A stretch of DNA of 5,145 nt from PALSA-243 sp049522755 (GCA_049522755.1 JBEKNN010000474.1:1-5145); one strand, 5' to 3'. Positions 1 through 5,145 are shown, numbered from the stretch's first letter. Numbers and translations are program-made. Notes: generated from the sequence alone by a model not told the origin.

Positions 1-463
1 GATCGGAAACCATGTAGGCCGGCCTGGTTCCGCTCACCTTCTGATAAAAAATCTTCGGGTCCGCAATGCGATACGCATAGATTCCATACGCGCGCATGCG
101 CACGGCGCCGAATTCCTTATCGCGGATGGTGATCGGCGTAGCTGTGCCCCACTTCTGGTTGACCTGCAAGCGGGTAGAAAAGAAGTAGACATCCGATTTG
201 AACGGCGACTTGAACGCCTTGTCCCAATTCTGCAGGTACGTCAGAATGGGCAGCGTGTTGGTGGAGAGCGTGTACAGCCCGGGTCCGAAGACGTCCGCGA
301 TCTGGCCCTGATTCACGAACAACGCCGCCTGCGAATCGCGCACCGTCAATTGTCCGCCGTTCTGGATCTCCATATCTTCCATCGGATAGCGGTACGCCAG
401 AACGCCATCGGCGGGCTCGGTCCAATGAATGACATCGATGAATTGCTTGGAGAAGAAGCTCAT
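1..463 (-). CDS. SPFH-domain protein, YdjI / 'virion core protein'-like (N-terminal part, cut by window edge)
   Basis: The 154 visible codons start MSFFSKQFIDVIHW and match in layout the YdjI-type SPFH proteins. These have a short N-terminal helix with a conserved VI.W, an acidic YPMEDMEIQ stretch (about 26-34), a beta-rich core with a SQAALFVNQGQIADVFGPG segment (44-62; in the family, the 'D.A.F..NG....F..G.Y' element), LPILTYL (71-77), the DVYFF.T......KWGT element (91-107) and the RMRAYGIYAYRIAD strand pair (122-135). SPFH proteins form membrane-associated or ring-like scaffolds; YdjI-type members are soluble and poorly understood. The start is ATG at 463-461 with GGTGAGG five bases upstream, overlapping the stop of the oxygenase gene, so the two are very probably co-transcribed and translationally coupled. 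The C-terminal part, where the family often carries a zinc ribbon or other tail, lies outside the window. Family assignment is firm; cellular role is not known. Confidence 0.85.
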   Translation of the reverse strand, partial: MSFFSKQFIDVIHWTEPADGVLAYRYPMEDMEIQNGGQLTVRDSQAALFVNQGQIADVFGPGLYTLSTNTLPILTYLQNWDKAFKSPFKSDVYFFSTRLQVNQKWGTATPITIRDKEFGAVRMRAYGIYAYRIADPKIFYQKVSGTRPAYMVSD

Positions 464-475
464 AGCCGCCTCACC
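464..475 (-). promoter_or_regulatory. Ribosome binding site overlapping upstream stop codon (translational coupling)
   Basis: GGTGAGG (475-469 on the minus strand) ends five bases before the SPFH ATG and contains the TGA stop of the oxygenase gene (473-471). Ribosomes finishing the oxygenase therefore terminate on the start signal of the next gene. This supports a two-gene operon and fixes the SPFH start. Confidence 0.7.
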
Positions 476-1313
476 ACTCTATCTGCGACGGGAAAAACTC
501 GGCCACCAGGTCTTCATAATAAGGCCGCAGATCTTTGAGGCTGGGCCGGTCGGCGCTCTTGGAATAGAGATCGTATGGGTTGAACTTGTGCACCCACGAA
601 AACATCTCTTCGTCGTGCGGGCTCATAAGGTGACGGTAAGCGCCGTGCCGGTGCGCGGCGTAGAAGGAGTGGTAGCGCAGCATGTACTGGGCCGGCTCCG
701 GCAGGTATTTGCGGGTGACGTGGTAGATGTACTCGTCGTGACCCCAGGAGAGCATCACGTTGTCCAAACCGCAGTGCGGGTCGTAGATGCCATTCTCCGT
801 CTGGAATTCGGGAACGCGGCTGTCGGGGTTAGCGGCGAAATATTCGGGGTAAACGATCTGGTCGGAATAGGCGCAGCCCACCGGAAAGGTGTCGCCGACT
901 ACCGCCCATTGCGGATCGCCGTAGAGGCACAGCACCTTGCCGAGATCGTGAACGAAGCCGGCGAGGACAAACCAGCGCGGCTGGCCATCGCGGCGGATGG
1001 CTTCGGAGGTCTGCAGCAGGTGTTCGATCTGCGATAGGTCGGTATCGGGGTCGCTGTCGTCCACCAGCGTGTTCAGATATTCAGCGGCCTCCCAGATGCT
1101 CTTTTTCCCGCGGTTGAGGGCGAGATAATCGGCGCGTTTGGCGCGCACGAAATCGACAGTTTGATAGGCGTGGTTCTGGCGGTAGAATTCGGCGACGCCG
1201 GGGTTGGCTTCCACCGAGTAATTGCGGAATTCCTCTTCGCTCTTGCCTTCGCGGTAGCGCGAAGCCACGAAATCGTCCCAATCGTCGAGATGCTGCAAAG
1301 GCTGTTCGATCAT
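471..1313 (-). CDS. miox: myo-inositol oxygenase (EC 1.13.99.1)
   Basis: A non-haem diiron enzyme that uses O2 to cleave the ring of myo-inositol and give D-glucuronate, in the cytoplasm. The 280-residue product is about the length of mammalian MIOX (285) and aligns along its whole length. Expected iron ligands are all present: His98 (IEHLLQTSEAIR), His122-Asp123 (FVHDLGKVL), His192 (SWGHDEY), His215 (RYHSFY) and Asp248 (FNPYDLY). Substrate-site residues known from the mouse enzyme also match: Arg30 in FRNY, the DDSDPD loop (85-90), Lys126, Asp141 in GDTFPVG, Ser216 and Lys252. The strings PQWAVVGDTFPVGC, PHCGLD and LRPYY are near identical to animal enzymes as I recall them. The ATG at 1313-1311 is preceded by a strong AGAAGGAG six bases away. 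It is followed after seven bases by the SPFH gene. No signal peptide, frameshift or missing key residue. Very sure of family; activity is inferred from the complete active site. Confidence 0.96.
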   Translation of the reverse strand: MIEQPLQHLDDWDDFVASRYREGKSEEEFRNYSVEANPGVAEFYRQNHAYQTVDFVRAKRADYLALNRGKKSIWEAAEYLNTLVDDSDPDTDLSQIEHLLQTSEAIRRDGQPRWFVLAGFVHDLGKVLCLYGDPQWAVVGDTFPVGCAYSDQIVYPEYFAANPDSRVPEFQTENGIYDPHCGLDNVMLSWGHDEYIYHVTRKYLPEPAQYMLRYHSFYAAHRHGAYRHLMSPHDEEMFSWVHKFNPYDLYSKSADRPSLKDLRPYYEDLVAEFFPSQIEW

Positions 1314-1319
1314 ATCCTT

Positions 1320-1327
1320 CTCCTTCT
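1320..1327 (-). promoter_or_regulatory. Strong Shine-Dalgarno of the inositol oxygenase gene
   Basis: AGAAGGAG on the minus strand, six bases before the ATG at 1313. It is a near-perfect anti-16S match at good spacing and decides the start, which also gives a protein of family length beginning MIEQPLQHLDDW. Confidence 0.8.
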
Positions 1328-1437
1328 GGATGGCTCGATATTATTCTGACAGATTTAGGGCTTGACCTGCATGGCGCATCGAGACGGCGCGGCGGCGTCT
1401 AAAGACCGGTCCCCAACCTTCGCCGATTCCGGCCGTC

Positions 1438-1471
1438 TATCAGTAAAGCGAATATACTCGAATTACTGATA
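1438..1471. promoter_or_regulatory. 34-bp symmetric palindrome, candidate operator before the oxygenase operon
   Basis: Outer arms TATCAGTAA (1438-1446) and TTACTGATA (1463-1471) are perfect 9-bp inverted copies. Inside them CGA (1449-1451) pairs with TCG (1458-1460) and TATA (1453-1456) sits at the exact centre. All pairs share one axis, and 14 of 17 positions match; only 1447/1462, 1448/1461 and 1452/1457 fail. It lies 125 bp before the oxygenase start and 47 bp past the sulfotransferase stop. The stretch after it on the minus strand has no T-tract, so a terminator is unlikely. On the minus strand it contains TATATT, five of six to a -10 box, but I find no convincing -35. A dimeric or tetrameric transcription factor site is the simplest reading; the regulator is unknown and not in the window. 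Confidence 0.55.
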
Positions 1472-1517
1472 TGAACGACTCAGGAATAAGGGAGCCGCGA
1501 CGGTTTCGCGCCGAGCC

Positions 1518-2384
1518 TCAGTTTGTGGTGGCGCATTGTCTTCGCCGCGAATCGCTATACGCTGGCCAGCAGGTATCGCAATTGAGATCGTAGCCAAGGC
1601 GCGCCGCGGCATCGCCTAAGATAAGCCGGTACCATTCGCGCTGCTGCGGCGTGAAGCTGGCGACGATTTGCGGGATTGGCATCGGCGGCACGCGCTGGTT
1701 GACGCGCATGCGAATGGCTTCGTCGACCAGGCCGGGATCGTAATCGACTCCGGTGAGATGCTTCAGTTCCAGGAGGCAGTGAGCGGTATCGGACATATCC
1801 TCGATGCGGATGAAGCGTACGCCACGCTCGGCAGCCCAGATTTGGCTCGCGAAAATGAAGAGGTCGTGCAGGAAGATGCGGTCGAGCGGCTCGCAGGTGG
1901 CCATGTCGATATCCCAGACGCTGCGCACGTCGGCGTCCGTTTCGATTTCGATAAACGGTTGGTCATAGGCATAAGTAGCCAGCCGCGTACTCAGCAGGCG
2001 CGCGGGGTGGCGCACCAGAACCGCGGTCTGGAATTCGCTCAGCGCTACCGCGTGAGATTGCCAGACGGAGCCGACATCCCCGACAGCCGTATAGGCGCCG
2101 TGCATCGTGTCCCATGCCAGCCAATCGAGAAAGCGGAGGATATCGACGGGGCCGTAGCTGCGCGCAGGATAGGCGCGTGCAGCAACGCCTTCATGCGAAC
2201 AAAAGACATCCGGATGGCTATTCAAAAGCTTGGCCAGCCAGGCGGAGCCGGTCGATCCCATACGCGCAACCACGAAGCGGTGGCCGCGGGGCTGAAGAGG
2301 GGACAACGAGAGCTCATCAATTATGGGCTGCGCTCGATCATCGATCAACGAGAGCAGGTTAGGAAGAGCCGGAGACGCGGTCAC
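1518..2384 (-). CDS. Sulfotransferase-family protein (PAPS-dependent type, substrate unknown)
   Basis: A 288-residue protein with the order of motifs of P-loop sulfotransferases. The 5'-phosphosulfate-binding loop is ARMGSTGSAWLAKLLNSHPD (40-59), corresponding to the family's R.G.T.L..LL..HP. The 3'-phosphate-binding strand-helix is VLVRHPARLLSTRL (122-135), with Arg125 and Ser132 in the usual places. FIRIEDM (191-197) corresponds to the family's YEDL element. The C-terminal FTPQQREWYRLILGDAAARLGYD (244-266) is the usual closing helix. Such enzymes move sulfate from PAPS to a sugar, lipid or small molecule; no acceptor can be deduced. No signal peptide or membrane segment is obvious. The only in-frame start at full length is GTG at 2384-2382, because a TAG lies two codons upstream (2390-2388). 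It has no clear ribosome site. The C-terminal tail holds CDTC (269-272) and Cys284. It stands alone, divergent from the esterases. Some related proteins are annotated only as P-loop sulfotransferase-like, so catalysis is inferred. Confidence 0.8.
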   Translation of the reverse strand: MTASPALPNLLSLIDDRAQPIIDELSLSPLQPRGHRFVVARMGSTGSAWLAKLLNSHPDVFCSHEGVAARAYPARSYGPVDILRFLDWLAWDTMHGAYTAVGDVGSVWQSHAVALSEFQTAVLVRHPARLLSTRLATYAYDQPFIEIETDADVRSVWDIDMATCEPLDRIFLHDLFIFASQIWAAERGVRFIRIEDMSDTAHCLLELKHLTGVDYDPGLVDEAIRMRVNQRVPPMPIPQIVASFTPQQREWYRLILGDAAARLGYDLNCDTCWPAYSDSRRRQCATTN

Positions 2385-2570
2385 CGGCTAATAGACGTAC
2401 CAAGAGCCTCGAAAAGTTTCTATTAAACTAATGGAACTTTTCTATCTAATTTTTGAAAAAGGAATAGCTTCTATTGCATTACGTCCGTTCCGCCTTTTCA
2501 GCCTTTTGGTTTCGAGCGGGTTAAGCAACGAGCTTTTCCAAACCCTTCGGCGTTATCATTTAGGGCAGCC
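2385..2570. other. Divergent intergenic region, sulfotransferase / esterase operon
   Basis: Promoters for both directions should lie here. The half near the sulfotransferase (about 2410-2480) is clearly AT-rich. On the plus strand TTGAAA (2453-2458) matches five of six -35 bases, but 16-18 bases later only CATTAC or TGCATT is found, a poor -10. TATCAT (2554-2559) resembles a -10 but lies too close to the ATG at 2571 to leave room for the ribosome site. GCCTTTT occurs twice nine bases apart (2492-2498, 2501-2507) and a related GAGCTTTT at 2530. No small gene is supported. Confidence 0.4.
2411..2442. promoter_or_regulatory. 32-bp inverted repeat, candidate operator in the divergent gap
   Basis: GAAAAGTTTC (2411-2420) and GGAACTTTTC (2433-2442) are inverted copies matching at 9 of 10 positions. 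Inside, ATTA (2422-2425) and TAAT (2429-2432) add a second pairing offset by one base. The site is AT-rich in otherwise GC-rich DNA. It overlaps TTTAAT on the minus strand (2427-2422), five of six to a -10 box for the sulfotransferase gene, though no good -35 is seen. On the plus strand a T run follows at 2450-2454, eight bases after the repeat, but no plus-strand gene ends upstream that would need a terminator. Confidence 0.4.
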
Positions 2571-3746
2571 ATGAAGCATCTCCTCGCGGCCGCGTTCGCC
2601 TCCGCCTGCCTGCTTGCCGCCCAGGGTCTTGCTAACCAGGATCTTGCCAATCGGAACGCGCCCCGTCCCAAAAACACTTATCATTCGAGCGGCGCCGCCG
2701 CCGCGCCACGACTGGTGTCGCCCGAGGTCCGCCCGGACCGGACCATCGTCTTCCGCCTGCGGGCTCCCGATGCAGCCCGCGTGACTCTGTCGTTCGCCGG
2801 GTCGAAGCCCATGTCCAAAGACGATGCCGGCGTGTGGAGCGCCACCGTGGGCCCGGTGCAACCGGAGATTTACCAATACAACTTCGTGGTGGACGGCGTA
2901 CGCATCCTCGACCCCGGAAATCCAAACCTGAAGAACGGCCGCACGGTCGATGCCAGCGTCGTGGAGGTCGCCGGCAATCCGCCGCGCTTTGATGAGCTGC
3001 AAGCCGTACCTCACGGCGCGCTGCAAATCCGCACCTATCTTTCGACGCCGCTGAAAAGGCCGCGCAAGCTCTATGTATACACGCCGCCGCAGTATGACTC
3101 GGAGCCCAACCGCCGCTTCCCGGTGCTCTATCTGCGCCATGGCAGCGGCGATAACGAAGAGAACTGGAGCGACACCGGGCGCGCGGGCGTGATTCTGGAT
3201 AACCTCATCGCGCAACACAAAGCCCCGCCCATGCTCATCGTGATGCCCAACGGCGATACCGACGGCAGTTGGGCGGGCGGAAGCTCACCCGAGGGAATCG
3301 AACTGCTGACCCAGGAGATGCTCTCAGACATTATTCCTATGATCGACAGGACCTACCGCGTGGCCCGCGGCCGCGAGAACCGCGCCATTACCGGGCTTTC
3401 GATGGGCGGCGGCCAAGCCTTCACCATGGGGCTGAAACACCTGGACCTGTTCGCGTGGGTGGGAGAGTTCAGCTCGGGGCTGGTGAGCGACACGGAGTTC
3501 CGGCTCGACCAATACCTGCCCGGTTTCCTCGATCACCCCGATGACGTAAACCGGAAACTGAAGCTATTGTTTCTAAGCTGCGGCGCCGAGGATCCCCGCT
3601 ATCCCGGGCAGCTCGATCTCGTAGACAATTTGAAGCAGCACAACATCCGCTATATTTGGTACGCGACTCCGGGCGTGCATGAGTGGAAGGTGTGGCGGCA
3701 CGCGCTCGCCGAATTCGCGCAGAAAGTCTTTCAGGAGGCACACTAA
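2571..3746 (+). CDS. Secreted esterase-D / XynZ-type esterase with N-terminal CBM48-like domain (first of tandem pair)
   Basis: A 391-residue putative carbohydrate esterase (esterase D, PF00756-type alpha/beta hydrolase). Residues 1-21 form a Sec signal peptide (MKHLL, then an Ala/Leu core ending GLA). An Ala-rich linker follows, then an E-set domain like the isoamylase N-terminal/CBM48 module (about 48-135: SPEV......VFRLRAP, GVWS, YQYNFVVDG, DP.N). The catalytic domain covers about 150-391: YVYTPPQY, FPVLYLRHGSGDNEENW for the oxyanion region (183-199), nucleophile Ser277 in GLSMGGG, probable acid Asp341 in SCGAEDPRY, and His370 in GVHEWKVW. The family includes feruloyl and acetylxylan esterases and enterochelin esterase-like enzymes; the substrate is not determined. 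ATG at 2571 has a short AGGG (2562-2565) five bases upstream. It ends in TAATG, sharing one base with its paralogue. Compared with that paralogue it lacks the GDW turn of the E-set domain and has Arg189 before the oxyanion His. Confidence 0.9.
   Translation: MKHLLAAAFASACLLAAQGLANQDLANRNAPRPKNTYHSSGAAAAPRLVSPEVRPDRTIVFRLRAPDAARVTLSFAGSKPMSKDDAGVWSATVGPVQPEIYQYNFVVDGVRILDPGNPNLKNGRTVDASVVEVAGNPPRFDELQAVPHGALQIRTYLSTPLKRPRKLYVYTPPQYDSEPNRRFPVLYLRHGSGDNEENWSDTGRAGVILDNLIAQHKAPPMLIVMPNGDTDGSWAGGSSPEGIELLTQEMLSDIIPMIDRTYRVARGRENRAITGLSMGGGQAFTMGLKHLDLFAWVGEFSSGLVSDTEFRLDQYLPGFLDHPDDVNRKLKLLFLSCGAEDPRYPGQLDLVDNLKQHNIRYIWYATPGVHEWKVWRHALAEFAQKVFQEAH
3733..3738 (+). promoter_or_regulatory. Shine-Dalgarno inside the first esterase that sets the start of the second
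   Basis: AGGAGG lies seven bases before the ATG at 3746 and inside the last codons of the first esterase. It selects this ATG over an in-frame ATG at 3683, which would put 21 charged residues in front of the signal peptide. Together with the TAATG overlap it indicates one mRNA and coupled translation. Confidence 0.85.
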
Positions 3747-4882
3747 TGCAACACTCTCTCTTATTGGCAGCCGCGTCATTGGCGGCCCTGTTCGCGACGG
3801 CGGCCTGGGCGCAGACGCCGCGCCGCGAGCCGGCGGTAAGCGACACGCTGCAATCTCCCGAGGTTTCGTCCGACCATCGCGTCACCTTCCGCATCCTCGC
3901 GCCGAAGGCCTCGGAGGTGACGCTCACCGGAGACTGGCTGGGCTCGGCTCCCGCGCCCAAATTGAGCAAGGACGAGCGCGGCGTGTGGAGCGTCACCCTG
4001 GGCCCCTTCGAGCCGAGCATCTATATCTACTCCTTCAATGTCGATGGCATGGCCATCCCCGACCCCGTCAACCCGCGCATCAAGCTGCGCGCCCGCACGT
4101 CGGCCAGCATGGTGGAGGTCAAGGACGATACTCCCGCTTTCTGGGAGCCGCGCGACGTGCCGCACGGGACGGTAGAGATCAACTGGGAAAAGTCTAAAGC
4201 CATCGCCGGCGAGACGCGCGCCATCTGGATCTACACGCCGCCGGATTACGCCAAAACCACGCGCCGCTATCCGGTGCTCTACCTGCTCCACGGCTCCAAC
4301 GACACCGCGGCCGGCTGGACCATGGCGGGCAATGCCAACTTCGTGCTCGACAATCTGTTGGCCGGCGGGAAGGCGCTGCCCATGATTGTGGTGATGCCGT
4401 TCGGCCATGCCACGCCGTTCGGCGTTCCGACGCCTCAGGGAGGAGTCGGCAATGACGCCCTGTTCGAGGACTACCTGCTGCAGGACGTGATCCCCACGGT
4501 GGAAGCGCGCTACCGCGTATCGCCGGGACGCGAGAACCGCGCCATTGCGGGGCTTTCCATGGGCGGCGGGCAGTCGCTGCGCATCGGCCTGGGACACCTG
4601 GACCTGTTCAGCGCGGTCGCCTCCTTTTCAGGCGCGGTGCCGGCCGATTTCGAAACGCGCTTCGCGGCGCTGCTGAAGGATTCCCAAGGGACGAACCAGA
4701 AGATCAAGACTTTATGGATCGGCTGCGGGCAGCAGGATTCGCTGTTCGGCCGCTCGAAGAACCTGGCGGACTTGCTGACGAAGTATCAAGTGACGCACAT
4801 CTTTTATCCCATCGACGGCGTCCATAACTACACGGTGTGGAAGAAGGATCTGGCGGAATATGCGCCGCTGTTGTTCCGCTAG
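3746..4882 (+). CDS. Secreted esterase-D / XynZ-type esterase with N-terminal CBM48-like domain (second of tandem pair)
   Basis: A 378-residue paralogue of the gene before it, with the same domain order. The signal peptide MQHSLLLAAASLAALFATAAWA ends in the AxA motif A-W-A, cleavage expected before Gln23. The E-set/CBM48-like domain (about 37-125) has the typical VTLTGDW (58-64), GVWSVTLGPFEPSIYIYSF and DPVNP. The hydrolase domain (about 143-378) has IYTPPDY, YPVLYLLHGSNDTAAGW (175-191), Ser271 in GLSMGGG, probable acid Asp331 in GCGQQDSLF, and His360 in GVHNYTVWKKDL. The sequence near the nucleophile (GRENRAI.GLSMGGGQ) is shared almost exactly with the first copy, including 18 identical bases (3372-3389 and 4529-4546). 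It likely de-esterifies a polysaccharide or glycoside in the periplasm or outside; feruloyl or acetyl specificity cannot be told. It is followed after 52 bp by the antitoxin-like gene, with no hairpin-plus-T terminator between. Confidence 0.92.
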   Translation: MQHSLLLAAASLAALFATAAWAQTPRREPAVSDTLQSPEVSSDHRVTFRILAPKASEVTLTGDWLGSAPAPKLSKDERGVWSVTLGPFEPSIYIYSFNVDGMAIPDPVNPRIKLRARTSASMVEVKDDTPAFWEPRDVPHGTVEINWEKSKAIAGETRAIWIYTPPDYAKTTRRYPVLYLLHGSNDTAAGWTMAGNANFVLDNLLAGGKALPMIVVMPFGHATPFGVPTPQGGVGNDALFEDYLLQDVIPTVEARYRVSPGRENRAIAGLSMGGGQSLRIGLGHLDLFSAVASFSGAVPADFETRFAALLKDSQGTNQKIKTLWIGCGQQDSLFGRSKNLADLLTKYQVTHIFYPIDGVHNYTVWKKDLAEYAPLLFR

Positions 4883-4934
4883 GCAGCCCCGCCAGGCAAC
4901 AAGGTGAGATGATAAGGCGTAGGTGGAAACTGGG
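4883..4934 (+). other. Short gap between second esterase and antitoxin-like gene
   Basis: No intrinsic terminator is visible; a spaced TTGTT (4871-4875) / AACAA (4898-4902) pair has no T-tract after it. AGGTGG (4921-4926) lies eight bases before the ATG at 4935 and is the likely ribosome site of the next gene. Read-through from the esterases is therefore possible. Confidence 0.4.
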
Positions 4935-5145
4935 ATGAAGACCGCTGACTTCAGAGGCGAACTCACGCCGGACGGCCAGATTGCCGTTCCGCCTGAAATC
5001 GCATCGCAGGTTCCGCCAGGGGAACCGGTACAGGTTGTACTCCAGTGGAACATTTCCGCGGACGATGTCGCTTGGCGCGCGCTTGGCCGGCGGCAGTTCG
5101 AGAACGCATACGCCGCCGATGACTCGGTCTACGACCTGCGGCGAT
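4935..5145 (+). CDS. Small antitoxin-like protein (MazE/AbrB-like N-terminus suspected), cut by window edge
   Basis: Seventy codons are visible and the frame stays open to the edge. The product starts MKTADFRGELTPDGQIAVPP, then EIASQVPPGEPVQVVLQWN (21-39), then an acidic, aromatic tail with WRALGRRQFENAYAADDSVYDL (47-68). This layout is a beta-rich N-terminal half with an IPxEI-type turn and an acidic C-terminal tail ending near Y-D-x-L. It resembles short proteins common in cyanobacteria and Acidobacteriota that precede MazF/PemK or PIN toxins as labile antitoxins, usually about 70-85 residues, so the stop is probably just beyond the edge. The antitoxin role is inferred from resemblance; no toxin is in the window. 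Start chosen on AGGTGG eight bases upstream. Confidence 0.6.
   Translation, partial: MKTADFRGELTPDGQIAVPPEIASQVPPGEPVQVVLQWNISADDVAWRALGRRQFENAYAADDSVYDLRR

Larger units (their letters stand above)
1314..1517. other. Intergenic region between oxygenase and sulfotransferase genes
   Basis: Both flanking genes are read on the minus strand. Besides the palindrome and the ribosome site, it holds a small GC-rich hairpin just after the sulfotransferase stop (CGCGA 1496-1500 with TCGCG 1506-1510, five-base loop). On the minus strand this is followed by GGCTCCCTTATTCC, at best a weak terminator. Nearer the oxygenase, minus-strand AATAAT (in GTCAGAATAATATCG) resembles a -10 box, five of six, but the sequence 16-18 bases before it does not resemble TTGACA. 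The promoter of the oxygenase operon is probably in this gap but I cannot place it. No small gene with a ribosome site seen. Confidence 0.5.

Noticed and set aside
429..1037. Plus-strand open frame of 202 codons opposite the oxygenase gene
   Set aside because: It lies antisense to a clear, fully conserved enzyme gene, has no ribosome site and no recognisable motif. Long antisense frames are expected opposite GC-rich coding DNA.
1496..1510. Hairpin after the sulfotransferase stop as an intrinsic terminator
   Set aside because: Only five paired bases and no proper T-tract (CCCTTATTCC) follow on the minus strand; left as a weak possibility in the intergenic entry.
1668..2426. Plus-strand open frame of 252 codons opposite the sulfotransferase gene
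   Set aside because: The minus-strand frame carries the sulfotransferase motifs in order; the plus-strand product shows no family features.
2571..2610. Lipoprotein signal (Cys13) in the first esterase
   Set aside because: The residues before Cys13 are ASA without the usual Leu, and the hydrophobic stretch before it is too short. An ordinary signal peptide ending near GLA at 21 fits better.
3683..3745. Upstream in-frame ATG that would lengthen the second esterase by 21 residues
   Set aside because: The extension is Arg-rich and would bury the signal peptide; AGGAGG is correctly spaced for the ATG at 3746.
3776..4597. Minus-strand open frame of 273 codons opposite the second esterase
   Set aside because: Arg/His/Gly-rich mirror of GC-rich codons, no ribosome site, and opposite a protein with signal peptide and intact triad.
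4909..4938. Nine-codon frame (MIRRRWKLG) ending in ATGA over the start of the antitoxin-like gene
   Set aside because: AAGGTGAG directly abuts its ATG, which is too close for good initiation, and so short a frame is easily due to chance. A leader peptide cannot be excluded but is not supported.
1..5145. CRISPR array, tRNA, rRNA, transposase or phage genes
   Set aside because: No regularly spaced repeats, cloverleaf-like segments, rRNA-like stretches or mobile-element proteins were found on either strand.

Overview
The window looks like chromosomal DNA from a GC-rich, free-living heterotrophic bacterium. The mix of genes (a bacterial myo-inositol oxygenase, secreted XynZ-type esterases in tandem, a stand-alone sulfotransferase, a small antitoxin-like gene) would fit a soil Acidobacteriota such as the Bryobacter/Solibacter group. 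That placement is inference from gene content and composition, not from a marker gene.

Layout. Minus strand, read right to left: a sulfotransferase-like gene (2384-1518), a 204-bp gap, a myo-inositol oxygenase gene (1313-471), then the first 154 codons of a YdjI-type SPFH protein gene (463 to the left edge). The last two are a tight pair: the ribosome site of the SPFH gene overlaps the oxygenase stop codon. Plus strand: after a 186-bp, partly AT-rich divergent gap come two paralogous secreted esterases (2571-3746 and 3746-4882) that share one base (TAATG), then 52 bp, then a small antitoxin-like gene that runs off the right edge (4935 onward).

How the genes may work together. The oxygenase converts myo-inositol to D-glucuronate, and all six diiron ligands and the main substrate residues can be located. 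The two esterases carry signal peptides, a CBM48/isoamylase-N-like immunoglobulin-type domain and an esterase-D-type alpha/beta hydrolase domain with a Ser-Asp-His triad. They probably act outside the cytoplasm on acylated plant polysaccharide or a similar ester. No sequence evidence ties the esterases to the oxygenase beyond proximity.

Non-coding structure. Two palindromes stand out. One of 34 bp (1438-1471, 14 of 17 pairs matching) lies in the leader side of the oxygenase operon. One of 32 bp (2411-2442) lies in the divergent gap in front of the sulfotransferase. Neither is followed by a T-tract of the kind an intrinsic terminator of the flanking genes would need, so both are better read as candidate operators. 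I see no transposase, CRISPR array, tRNA, rRNA or phage gene, and no clear evidence for a wholly new multi-gene system. The most unusual points are the oxygenase-SPFH pairing and the operator-like palindrome before it.
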